Assembly (NCBI RefSeq): GCF_025420585.1
Contig: NZ_JAOEGB010000002.1
Location: 1-64,000 of the forward strand
DNA: 64,000 nucleotides
From: Planotetraspora sp. A-T 1434
Lineage (GTDB): Bacteria > Actinomycetota > Actinomycetes > Streptosporangiales > Streptosporangiaceae
Reading direction: 5' to 3'
The translations under genes were made by a program, and so were the position numbers. Below the pieces are notes generated by a model. It did not search any database and was not told the origin of the DNA. It was given only the letters and a program-made list of their open reading frames with translations. How positions within the stretch are numbered: the first letter of the stretch is position 1; every line of letters begins with the position of its first letter. Of this stretch, positions 52,012 to 59,920 are shown piece after piece.

Positions 52012-53385
52012 GTGGATCCACGTGACGAGGTCGTCGGGCTGTTCCAGCGGGTGGCGCGGACCGTGCCGGCGTATGCCGAGTTCCTCAGGGCGCACGACGT
52101 CGATCCGGGCACGATCCGGAGTTTTGACGATTTCACCGGCCTGCCGCTGACCACCAAGGACACCTACACCCGCCGGTACGCGCTGCCCGACCTGTGCCGC
52201 GACGGGAAGATCGGCGACATGATCGCCGTCTCGTCCGGGTCCACCGGGGAGCCGTCGTTCTGGCCCCGCTCGGCCGCCGACGAGAAAGTCATCGCCGAGC
52301 GGTTCGCGCAGGTCTTCGACGCCTTCGGCGCACGCGAGCGCCGGACCCTGGCCGTGGTGTGCTTCGCCCTCGGCACCTGGGTGGGCGGGCTGTTCAGCCT
52401 GGCCTGCTGCCGCCACCTCGCCGCCCGTGGATACCCCGTCACCGCCGTGGCGCCCGGCAACAACCCGGCCGAGATCCAGCGGGTCGTCCCCCAGCTCGCG
52501 CCGCATTTCGACCAGGTGGTCCTGCTCGGCTACCCGCCGTTCCTCAAGGACGTCGTCGACGCGGGCGGCGTCCCCTGGGCGTCCTACGACGTCAAGCTCG
52601 TCATGGCCGGAGAGGTCTTCAGCGAGGAGTGGCGCGGCCTGATGGCGCGGCGCACCGGGATGACCGACCCCCGCTTCGCCACGGCCTCGCTGTACGGCAC
52701 GGCCGACGCGGGTGTCCTCGGAAACGAGACCCCGCTGTCCATCGACATCCGCCGATTCCTGGCCGGCCGTCCGGACGTCGCGAGGGAGCTGTTCGGCGAC
52801 CCCCGCCTGCCCACCCTGGTGCAGTACGACCCGGGGGTCCGCTTCTTCGAGGAACTCGACGGCACGCTGCTGTTCACCGGGGACAACGGCGTGCCGCTCA
52901 TCCGCTACCACATCGCCGACGAGGGCGGCGTGACCAAGCACGCTGACATGCTGGGCTTCCTCGCCGGCCACGGCTTCCGGCCGTCGGTGGAGGGGCCGGA
53001 CCTGCCGTTCGTCCACGTCTTCGGCCGCAGCCACTTCACCGTGTCCTACTACGGCGCCAACGTCTACCCGGAGAACGTCTCGGTCGGGCTGGAGCAGCCG
53101 TCGGTGAGCGAGTCGGTGACCGGCAAGTTCGTCCTGGAGGTGACCGAGGACGCCGACCGCGACCGCCGTCTCCAGATCACTGTGGAAGTGGCCCCGGGGG
53201 CAACCCCCTCACCCGAGCTGGCGGAGCGGATCGGCGAGTCCGTCCTCACCCACCTGCTCCGGCTGAACAGCGAGTTCGCCAACTACGTCCCGCCGGCCAA
53301 GCGGCGGCCCGTCGTGCGGCTCAGGGACACCGGAGACCCCGAGCACTTCCCACCCGGCGTCAAACACCGCTACACCCGGCCCTGA
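52012..53385 (+). CDS. Phenylacetate-CoA ligase (PaaK)-like adenylating enzyme
   Basis: 457 residues from a GTG at 52012; a TAGGGT -10-like box 7 bp upstream suggests a leaderless message. PaaK-family signs: 'FDDFTGLPLTTKDTYTRRYALPDL', the AMP-binding P-loop 'AVSSGSTGEPSFWPRS', 'LVMAGEVFSEEWRGLM', 'ATASLYGTADAGVLGNE' and the C-terminal 'VKHRYTRP'-like tail with lysine near the end. These enzymes adenylate an aromatic or other carboxylic acid and transfer it to CoA or another acceptor. The usual 430-residue length fits. No phenylacetate-oxygenase genes are near, so the substrate is open. Confidence 0.85.
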   Translation: MDPRDEVVGLFQRVARTVPAYAEFLRAHDVDPGTIRSFDDFTGLPLTTKDTYTRRYALPDLCRDGKIGDMIAVSSGSTGEPSFWPRSAADEKVIAERFAQVFDAFGARERRTLAVVCFALGTWVGGLFSLACCRHLAARGYPVTAVAPGNNPAEIQRVVPQLAPHFDQVVLLGYPPFLKDVVDAGGVPWASYDVKLVMAGEVFSEEWRGLMARRTGMTDPRFATASLYGTADAGVLGNETPLSIDIRRFLAGRPDVARELFGDPRLPTLVQYDPGVRFFEELDGTLLFTGDNGVPLIRYHIADEGGVTKHADMLGFLAGHGFRPSVEGPDLPFVHVFGRSHFTVSYYGANVYPENVSVGLEQPSVSESVTGKFVLEVTEDADRDRRLQITVEVAPGATPSPELAERIGESVLTHLLRLNSEFANYVPPAKRRPVVRLRDTGDPEHFPPGVKHRYTRP

Positions 53386-53402
53386 CCGTCAGCCGATCGG
53401 CG

Positions 53403-53824
53403 TCAATGGATCGGTTCGAAGGGATTCACCACAGAGACCCCTGTGCCGGCGAAGTCCTTGAGGTTCCGGCTGACCAGCGTCCAGCCGTTCACTCTGGCCG
53501 TCGCGGCGAGGAGACCGTCCACCGTCGGCAGCGTGCGTATCGTGTTCAGCCGCCCCATTCCTCAGCCACCTCGGAGGTGACGGGGGCGATCCGATCACGA
53601 AACTGCCGATGAAGGCCATGGAGCCAGCGTTCCAGTGCCGCCGCTTGCGCGGGATCACTGCGCCTGCGAAGTTCTACTCCGCAGCGGATCTCGCCGACGG
53701 TGAGGCTGCTGAGATAGAGCGTGGGCCCGTGAGCCGCGCCGATCCAGTCCTTGACCTGCGCGCTCCCGTTTCGCTTTCGCGCTTCGGAAACCACGTTCGT
53801 GTCAAGCAGGTAACCGACGCCCAT
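53403..53824 (-). pseudogene. vapC: VapC-type PIN-domain toxin, single-base frameshift
   Basis: The minus-strand frame from the ATG at 53824 reads MGVGYLLDTNVVSEARKRNG through VGEIRCGVEL (PIN acidic residues D8 and E45) and stops early after EVAEEWGG near 53546. In the neighbouring frame the missing end is present: 'WGRLNTIRTLPTVDGLLAATA' then 'VNGWTLVSRNLKDFAGTGV', ending NPFEPIH before a TGA at 53405-53403. One missing base in TGGGGCGGC explains the break. If real, the toxin lacks its last acidic cluster (DGLLAATA) and is inactive; a sequencing error is the alternative. Confidence 0.85.
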
Positions 53825-53970
53825 CAGTCGAAGTCAACCTCTCGAGGCAGGTCCCGATTCCGGGGAATCTCCACGTCGTCGTCCCAGTCGGGATCCGAGA
53901 GAAGGAACTCCCGAAAGTCGGGAGCGTCGCCCCTGAGACGGCGGTACGACGGGCGTATTGTCAGTGGCAG
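53824..53970 (-). CDS. Probable cognate antitoxin of the VapC-like toxin
   Basis: A minus-strand reading of about 48 codons ends at the TGA 53826-53824, which shares one base with the toxin start (TGATG). The product contains 'TIRPSYRRLRGDAPDFREF', 'LLSDPDWDDDVEIPRNRDL' and 'PREVDFD', the acidic tail usual in small antitoxins that wrap round PIN toxins. No ATG is present; a CTG at 53970 is a possible start and the true start may lie further upstream, overlapping polX. It is encoded upstream of the toxin, as expected. Confidence 0.5.
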   Translation of the reverse strand: MPLTIRPSYRRLRGDAPDFREFLLSDPDWDDDVEIPRNRDLPREVDFD

Positions 53971-53987
53971 GCCGTACGCTGATTCGC

Positions 53988-55676
53988 ATGGGACGGGCGA
54001 ATGATGAGGCCGCGGCGGCGCTGGAGGAGTACGCGGACCTGTTCGCGCTGACGGGCGGCGACGCGTTCCGCGTGCGGAGCTACCAGAAGGCGGCCAAGTC
54101 GATCGCGGGGTTCCCCGACGACCTACGGCAGGCCGACGTCCGGAAGATCCCCGGCGTGGGCGAGGCGATCGCCAAGAAGGTGGAGGAGTTCCTGTCCAGA
54201 GGGAGCTTCCGCCAGCTCGACGACCTGCGCGGCCGGGTGCCCGAAGGCGTCCGCAGGCTGACCAGGATCCCCTCGCTCGGCCCCAAGAAGGCGCTGTTCC
54301 TGTTCCAGGAGCTCGGCATCGACTCGCCCGTGGCCCTCGCCGAGGCGATCCGGGCCGGACGGCTGTCGGGCCTCAAGGGGTTCGGAGCGAGGACCGAGGA
54401 GAACCTGCTCAAGGGCATCGAGCAGATGGAGCAGTCGGGGCGGCGCGTGCACCTCGGCGTGGCGATGGACCTCGCCGAGCGCGTCATCGCCTCGCTGCCC
54501 GCCGACAAGATCGCCTACGCCGGGTCGCTACGCAGGATGCGCGAGACCATCGGCGACATCGACATCCTCGCCGTCGGCCCGGTCAAGCTGATGGAGCTCT
54601 TCGTCGGCCAGCCGTACGTCGCGGAGGTCATCGCGCGGGGCGAGCGGAAGACGTCGGTGCGGACGGACCGAGGGATCCAGGTCGACCTGCGGGTGGTCCC
54701 CGCGGACTCGTGGGGCGCGGCGCTCGTCTACTTCACCGGCAGCAAGGAGCACAACGTCCATATCAGGGAGATGGCGGTCAAGAAGGGCTGGAAGCTGTCG
54801 GAGTACGGCCTGTTCGACAGCGAGGACCGGATCATCGCCTCCCAGAGCGAAGAGGACATCTACCACGCGCTGGGCATGGCGTGGGTGCCGCCGGCGCTCC
54901 GGGAGGACGGCGGCGAGGTCCAGGCCGCCCTGCGCGACGAGCTGCCCCGCCTGGTCGAGCTCGGCGACATCAAGGGCGACCTGCACACGCACACCGACCT
55001 GACCGACGGGATCGCGTCGCTGGAGGACATGGTCGCCGCCGCCGCGCGGCGCGGCTACTCCTACTACGCGGTCACGGACCACGCGCCCGACCTGGCCATG
55101 CAGCGGATGACGCTGGAGAAGGCCCTGGAGCAGCGCGGACAGCTCGCCGAACTTCAGTCGAAATATCCGGACATGCGGTTGCTGCACGGCACCGAGCTGA
55201 ACATCGCCCCCGACGGCGCCGTGGACTGGCCCGGGGAGGTGCTGCAAGGCTTCGACGTCTGCGTCGCCTCGGTCCACTCGCACTTCACGCAGTCGCGCCA
55301 CGAGATGACCCGGCGCTTCATCGCGGCCTGCGAGAACCCGAACGTCCACATCATCGGCCATCCGACCACCCGCAAGATCGGCAAGCGGCCGCCCGTCGAC
55401 GCCGACTGGGACGCGGTCTTCCAGGCGGCCGGCCGCACCGGCACCATCATGGAGATCGACTCCTATCCCGACCGCGCCGACCTGCCGTCCGATCTCGTAC
55501 GGCTCGCGCGGCACCACGGCGTGAAGTTCTCGATCGACAGCGACTCCCATGCCATCCCGCACCTGGCCCACCAGAGGTTCGGCGTCGGCATCGCGCAGCG
55601 GGCGTGGCTCACGACCGACGACGTCGTCAACACCTGGCCCCTCGACCGCCTCCTCACCTTCCTCCGCAGGTCATAA
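53988..55676 (+). CDS. polX: PolX-family DNA polymerase with PHP exonuclease domain
   Basis: 562 residues from the ATG at 53988. Order: N-terminal helix-hairpin-helix ('IPGVGEAIAKKVEEFL', 'IPSLGPKKALFLFQELG'), the polymerase palm 'YAGSLRRMRETIGDIDILAVG' with the GS...DID metal motif and a third Asp in 'IQVDLRVV', then the C-terminal PHP domain: 'GDLHTHTDLTDGI', 'YAVTDHAPD', 'LHGTELNI', 'VHSHFTQ', 'IIGHPTTRKIGKRPP' and 'SIDSDSHAI'. All usual PHP metal ligands appear present. It acts in base-excision repair and gap filling. A likely leaderless or short-leader start next to the toxin-antitoxin remnant. Confidence 0.95.
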   Translation: MGRANDEAAAALEEYADLFALTGGDAFRVRSYQKAAKSIAGFPDDLRQADVRKIPGVGEAIAKKVEEFLSRGSFRQLDDLRGRVPEGVRRLTRIPSLGPKKALFLFQELGIDSPVALAEAIRAGRLSGLKGFGARTEENLLKGIEQMEQSGRRVHLGVAMDLAERVIASLPADKIAYAGSLRRMRETIGDIDILAVGPVKLMELFVGQPYVAEVIARGERKTSVRTDRGIQVDLRVVPADSWGAALVYFTGSKEHNVHIREMAVKKGWKLSEYGLFDSEDRIIASQSEEDIYHALGMAWVPPALREDGGEVQAALRDELPRLVELGDIKGDLHTHTDLTDGIASLEDMVAAAARRGYSYYAVTDHAPDLAMQRMTLEKALEQRGQLAELQSKYPDMRLLHGTELNIAPDGAVDWPGEVLQGFDVCVASVHSHFTQSRHEMTRRFIAACENPNVHIIGHPTTRKIGKRPPVDADWDAVFQAAGRTGTIMEIDSYPDRADLPSDLVRLARHHGVKFSIDSDSHAIPHLAHQRFGVGIAQRAWLTTDDVVNTWPLDRLLTFLRRS

Positions 55677-55753
55677 CCGAGCCTCTCAGCGGGTCACCAC
55701 CAAACCGGCCCTGCGGGCCCGCCGAAACCCACCGGCCTACCGCGCCGTCGATC

Positions 55754-56464
55754 TTGCAGTTCAGATCCTTCGATCTCGCCGTTTTGGCGCTGTCCATCGC
55801 CCCCACCGTCGTCACGACAGTGCTGCTCCAGTTCAGGCGTACAGCCACAGCGGGTACGGGCCTCTTCGTCGGCCTATACGCCGTCGGCTTCTTCGTGAAC
55901 ACCGTGGACCACGCCGTGCACCACCTCAGGCCGCCTTCTCTCGTGGCAGTGGACGAGCTCACTCCCTTTCAGCTGGCCGGGGCGATCGCGCGTGTGATGC
56001 TCGTCCTCGGGGTCGTCGCGTGGCATCGGCAAGGGCGCTTCGCTCAGGTGAAGGGCCGTCACCGCACGATCGCCGCCGGTGCGCTGCCGCTGGTCTACCT
56101 CGCCGCCGACTGGCTTCCGTGGGTCCGCATCCCGGTTACAGGGCTGGGCGGGCCCGGATACCTGGACTGCTGTGTGATGTTCCGTTACGAGCAGGATCTG
56201 TACTCGGACCTCGTAGGTTTCGCCATTGCCGTCGGGGCCGTGGTGGTGCTCGCGCTCGCGGGGGGATTCGCTTCTCGGGGGGTCGCCGGCGGAATGGCGA
56301 TGGGGACGGCGGTGGTATTCCTCCCGACGCTCCTCATCTCCCTCAGCGGCGGGCCGATCCTGCTGCCCGGTTACTGGCTCGCCGTGGGTGCTGTGGCGGC
56401 GATGTTCGTGTATGGATTCCTCCTGTTCACCCAGGGGCGGCCACTCAGTGAGGCCCCGTCGTAG
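55754..56464 (+). CDS. Integral membrane protein, function unknown
   Basis: About 236 residues; a TTG at 55754 (LQFRSFDLAVLALS) is the best start, though no strong ribosome site is seen. Six or so hydrophobic helices ('VVTTVLLQFRR', 'GLFVGLYAVGFFVNTVDHAVHHL', 'AIARVMLVLGVVAWH', 'ALPLVYLAADWLPWV', 'FAIAVGAVVVLALAGGF', 'LAVGAVAAMFVYGFLLF'). The loop 'GPGYLDCCVMFRYEQDLYSD' carries two adjacent cysteines. No known family recognised. It runs in the same direction as polX, 77 bp later. Confidence 0.6.
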   Translation: MQFRSFDLAVLALSIAPTVVTTVLLQFRRTATAGTGLFVGLYAVGFFVNTVDHAVHHLRPPSLVAVDELTPFQLAGAIARVMLVLGVVAWHRQGRFAQVKGRHRTIAAGALPLVYLAADWLPWVRIPVTGLGGPGYLDCCVMFRYEQDLYSDLVGFAIAVGAVVVLALAGGFASRGVAGGMAMGTAVVFLPTLLISLSGGPILLPGYWLAVGAVAAMFVYGFLLFTQGRPLSEAPS

Positions 56465-56526
56465 CGCTGTGCACCTCACCGGTTATTAAATGGTTTCCTA
56501 GTAGGTAATACCGGGAGGTGGTCCGC

Positions 56527-57645
56527 ATGGACACGAGCAGGCAGGCTCTCTGTACCTTGGGGGACATCACCCCTCTCGCCGGGGGCGGGATGTCCCCCAT
56601 AGTCAAACCCCTACCCCCGGAACTGTTCGTCGTGCACGGGTCCTGCGCCGAGACCCGCTGGGAGGCCATGCGCGGCCTGGGCTACCACGTCCCCAACGAC
56701 CGGTTCTTCGTCCGCAACCACACCTGCACACCCCTCATCGACGCCTCGACGTGGCGGCTGCGCCTGCACGGCTCGGGCCTGCGCGCTCCACGCTCCTTCA
56801 CCTACGAGGACCTGCTCGCCCTCCCCTCGACGACTGTCGACTGCGCGATCGAGTGCGCGGGCAACGGGCGGTCGTTCTTCGCGTCCCAGCAGGGGCGCCG
56901 CGCGTCCGGCACGCCCTGGCGGCTCGGCGGCATCGGCGTCGCCCGCTGGCGCGGCGTGCCGCTGTCCACCCTCCTGGACCTCGCCGGGATCTCCGGCGAC
57001 GCCGTGGACGTGCTCCCCACCGGCCTCGACCCCGAATACGTCGACAACGGCGTGAACCTCGGCCACGTCCGCCGCCCGATCCCCGTCGCGAAGGCCCTCG
57101 ACGACGTGCTGGTCGCCTACGAGATGAACGGCGAGCCGCTGCCGCCCGACCACGGCTTCCCCGCCCGCCTCGTCGTACCCGGCTGGATCGGGATCGCGTC
57201 CATCAAGTGGCTGGGCGACATCGAGGTCTCCACGGCGCCGCTGCCCTCCCCCTGGAGCACGGAGACTTACCGTCTGGGCAGCGAACCGCTCACGACTCAG
57301 GTGGTCAAGAGCGCCTTCGAGCTCCCCTGGAACGCGACATTCCAGTCGGGCCGGGCGCACGTCCTGTACGGCAGGTCCTGGTCGGGCACCGGGCGGATCG
57401 TCCGGGTGGAGGTCAGCGCCGACCACGGCAGGTCGTGGCGGCCCGCCCGCATCCGGCAGGACGGCCCCGCCGGCGGCTGGACGCTCTGGGACGTCGAGTG
57501 GTCGCCTCCCGAGGCCGGGACGTACGCGCTGAACGCCAGGGCCGTCGACGACACCGGCGCCGGTCAGCCTTTGCGCACGCCGTACAACACCATGGGTTAT
57601 CTCTTCGGCGGGATCGTCGATCACCCCGTTACCGTCGTGCCCTGA
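56527..57645 (+). CDS. Sulfite-oxidase-like molybdopterin enzyme
   Basis: 372 residues from the ATG at 56527 (GGGAGG ribosome site 8 bp upstream). The Mo domain shows 'YEDLLALPSTTVDCAIECAGNGRSFF', in which Cys110 is the expected molybdenum ligand, 'LGGIGVARWRGVPLSTLLDLAGI', 'LAYEMNGEPLPPDHGFPARLVVPG' and 'GIASIKWLGDIEV'. The C-terminal Mo-co dimerisation domain follows: 'VRVEVSADHGRSWRPARI' and 'GTYALNARAVDDTG'. There is no signal peptide or heme domain, so it is probably a soluble cytoplasmic oxidoreductase; substrate unknown. Confidence 0.9.
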   Translation: MDTSRQALCTLGDITPLAGGGMSPIVKPLPPELFVVHGSCAETRWEAMRGLGYHVPNDRFFVRNHTCTPLIDASTWRLRLHGSGLRAPRSFTYEDLLALPSTTVDCAIECAGNGRSFFASQQGRRASGTPWRLGGIGVARWRGVPLSTLLDLAGISGDAVDVLPTGLDPEYVDNGVNLGHVRRPIPVAKALDDVLVAYEMNGEPLPPDHGFPARLVVPGWIGIASIKWLGDIEVSTAPLPSPWSTETYRLGSEPLTTQVVKSAFELPWNATFQSGRAHVLYGRSWSGTGRIVRVEVSADHGRSWRPARIRQDGPAGGWTLWDVEWSPPEAGTYALNARAVDDTGAGQPLRTPYNTMGYLFGGIVDHPVTVVP

Positions 57646-57808
57646 GCGGGAATGTCCTCCGGCAGTCAGCTGGGCGGGCGTTTCGCGGACAGGTGTGAGC
57701 GGGGCCGTGTCGTGCTGAAGGAACCTTCCGGAGATTCCCGCGAAACGTCCCGGCAACTCTGTGCCGTGATGATGGTTACCCTCCGGAGCGATTAGGGGGA
57801 GGACGGCC

Positions 57809-59293
57809 ATGCGCCAGCTGACGGCACTCGACGCGCAATTCCTCGGTGTCGAGTCGGCCACGACGGCGGCCCACGTCGCCGGGGTGGCGATCCTCGACCC
57901 GGCTTCGGCCCCCTCCGGCACGGTGACCCGCCAGTGCCTGATCAATCTGCTGCGCGAGCGCATCCACCTGGCCCCTCCCCTGCGGATGCGCCTCGCGGGC
58001 CTGCCGTTCGGCCTCGACCGGCCCTACTGGGTGGACGACCCCGATATCGACCTCGACCATCACGTGCGCGAGGCGACCCTTCCGGCTCCCGGCGACGAGC
58101 GGCAGCTCGCCGCGCACGTGGCGCGGATCCACGCGCGGCGGCTCGACCGGACTCGTCCACTCTGGGAGATGCACCTGATCCACGGCCTCGCGGACGGCCG
58201 GGTCGCCCTCTACGCCAAGGTCCACCACTGCGCCATCGACGGCGTGTCCGGATCGGAGATCCTCACCTCGCTCTTCGACCCCTCCCCCGAGCCGCGCTTG
58301 GTGGAGGCCACGCCCGAGATCGCGCCCGAGCGTGGGCCGGGCCTGCTGCCGATGCTGGCGGGAGCGGTCACCCGGTCGGTCGCCCAGCCCGTCCAGACGC
58401 TGCGCTCGATGGCCCGCGCCGCCGTCGACCTGGACGCGATCCCGGTCGTTTCGGCCCTGCCCGGCGCCCGTCTCGTGGCCGGGCTGACGCGCCGGATGGG
58501 CGGCGACTCCCGGCCGCTGCCCGCGCTGCCGTCGATCACCGCGCCGCGGACACCGTTCAACGGGCCCGTCTCGGGCGAGCGGGTCTTCTCCTTCGGATCC
58601 ATCCCGATGAGCGAGGTCAAAAGCGTCGCCCGCGCATTCGGGATGAGCCGCAACGACGTCGTCATGACCCTGTGCTCGTCGGCGCTACGTCGCTGGCTGA
58701 CCGACCATGACGCGCTGCCCGGCCGGCCCCTCGTCGCGGCGGTCCCCGTCGCGGTCCGTACGGCGGGCGGGGGCGGCGGGATCGGCAACCAGATATCGGC
58801 CATGATCACTCCGATGGCGACCGACGTGGTCTGCCCGAGGGAGCGGCTGACGGTCGTCCGCTCGACCATGGCGGCCGCCAAGCGGCGCTTCGCTGTGTCC
58901 CGCAGGACCTGGATGAGCGACGTGTGCGCGATGTTCCCCTCGGCCTTCTCCGCGCTGGCGACGCCGGCGCTGTTCCGCCTGGCGGGCCTGGCCGGGGCGG
59001 GGGTCAACCTGATCGTCTCGAACGTGCCCGGCCCGCCCGTCCCGCTGTACATGTGCGGCGCGCGGATGCTGTCCTACCACCCGATGTCGGTCGTGACCGA
59101 CCTGACGGGCGGCATCAGCATCACGTGCGTGTCCTACGACGGGCGGCTCGACTTCGGCATCGTCGCCTGCCCCTCACGGGTGCCTGACGTGTGGAGCGTC
59201 ATCGGCCACCTCCATGAGTCGATGGAGGAGCTGACCGCGCTCGTCGAGGACGAGGAGGAGAGCGCCGACGCTCCCGTTAAGGTTCCCGCCTAA
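57809..59293 (+). CDS. Wax ester synthase/diacylglycerol acyltransferase (WS/DGAT)
   Basis: 494 residues. The N-terminal 'LTALDAQFLGVESATTAAHVAGVAIL' and the catalytic HHxxxDG motif (VHHCAIDG, residues 138-145) are diagnostic. The C-terminal part carries 'PVAVRTAGGGGGIGNQISAMITPM' and 'GVNLIVSNVPGPPVPLYMCGARML', the PLW-like and NVP motifs. It transfers acyl groups from acyl-CoA to alcohols or diacylglycerol to make storage wax esters or triacylglycerol. ATG start at 57809. It overlaps the convergent TetR gene by 4 bp; the overlap does not show that TetR controls it. Confidence 0.93.
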   Translation: MRQLTALDAQFLGVESATTAAHVAGVAILDPASAPSGTVTRQCLINLLRERIHLAPPLRMRLAGLPFGLDRPYWVDDPDIDLDHHVREATLPAPGDERQLAAHVARIHARRLDRTRPLWEMHLIHGLADGRVALYAKVHHCAIDGVSGSEILTSLFDPSPEPRLVEATPEIAPERGPGLLPMLAGAVTRSVAQPVQTLRSMARAAVDLDAIPVVSALPGARLVAGLTRRMGGDSRPLPALPSITAPRTPFNGPVSGERVFSFGSIPMSEVKSVARAFGMSRNDVVMTLCSSALRRWLTDHDALPGRPLVAAVPVAVRTAGGGGGIGNQISAMITPMATDVVCPRERLTVVRSTMAAAKRRFAVSRRTWMSDVCAMFPSAFSALATPALFRLAGLAGAGVNLIVSNVPGPPVPLYMCGARMLSYHPMSVVTDLTGGISITCVSYDGRLDFGIVACPSRVPDVWSVIGHLHESMEELTALVEDEEESADAPVKVPA

Positions 59294-59862
59294 CCGAGCG
59301 CGTGGGCGATCAGCTCGGCGACCGCGTCGGGGTCGATGTGGTGGCCGGTGAGCAGGCAGAGGCTCTCCTGGTAGAGGAGAACGGCGGCGAACGTGGCGGC
59401 CGCGGCCTCCAGCCGCGCCGCGTCGCCGCGGCTGCCCGGCAGGGCCAGTTCCAGAGCGAACCTGGCCCGCCGGATGATCTCGGTATTGAGGCGGCCCAGC
59501 CGCTCCCGGACCGAGCGGTGGGTGTCGGCCTCCCGGAACAGGATGCGCCGCATCGCCGGGGAGGCCCGGAGCGGGAGCATCTGCGCCAGTTTGGACAGCG
59601 TGCCCGCGGCGTCGCCCGGCACGGCCTCGACGTCCTCCTCGGTCACGACCGTCCGCTCGTCGACCAGGGAGATCAGCACGTCGATCTTGCGGGGGAAGTA
59701 GTGGAAGACCAGGCCCTTCGGCACGCCGGCCAGCTCGGCGATCCTCGCGGTCGGCGTCGCGTCGTACCCGCCGCCCGCGAACAGCTCCTCGGCCGCGTCG
59801 AGGATCCGGGTCCGCGCGTCGCCGTCCGGCAACCTCCTGTTCACGGGGACGACGATAGCCAT
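59290..59862 (-). CDS. TetR-family transcriptional regulator
   Basis: 190 residues from the ATG at 59862 (MAIVVPVNRRLPDGDARTRI). The N-terminal HTH is 'ILDAAEELFAGGGYDATPTARIAELAGVPKGLVFHYFPRKIDVL'. The C-terminal domain is helical ('LPLRASPAMRRILFREADTHRSVRERLGRLN'), with 'FAAVLLYQESLCLLTGHHIDPDAVAEL', a hydrophobic ligand pocket. Convergent with the WS/DGAT gene; upstream lies the ActP gene end. Its targets are not identifiable from the neighbourhood. Confidence 0.9.
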   Translation of the reverse strand: MAIVVPVNRRLPDGDARTRILDAAEELFAGGGYDATPTARIAELAGVPKGLVFHYFPRKIDVLISLVDERTVVTEEDVEAVPGDAAGTLSKLAQMLPLRASPAMRRILFREADTHRSVRERLGRLNTEIIRRARFALELALPGSRGDAARLEAAAATFAAVLLYQESLCLLTGHHIDPDAVAELIAHALG

Positions 59863-59920
59863 ACCTGGCACCCCCACGCCATGACGCCACGGACAGGCCA
59901 GCGTGGGGGTGCCGGGTGGG

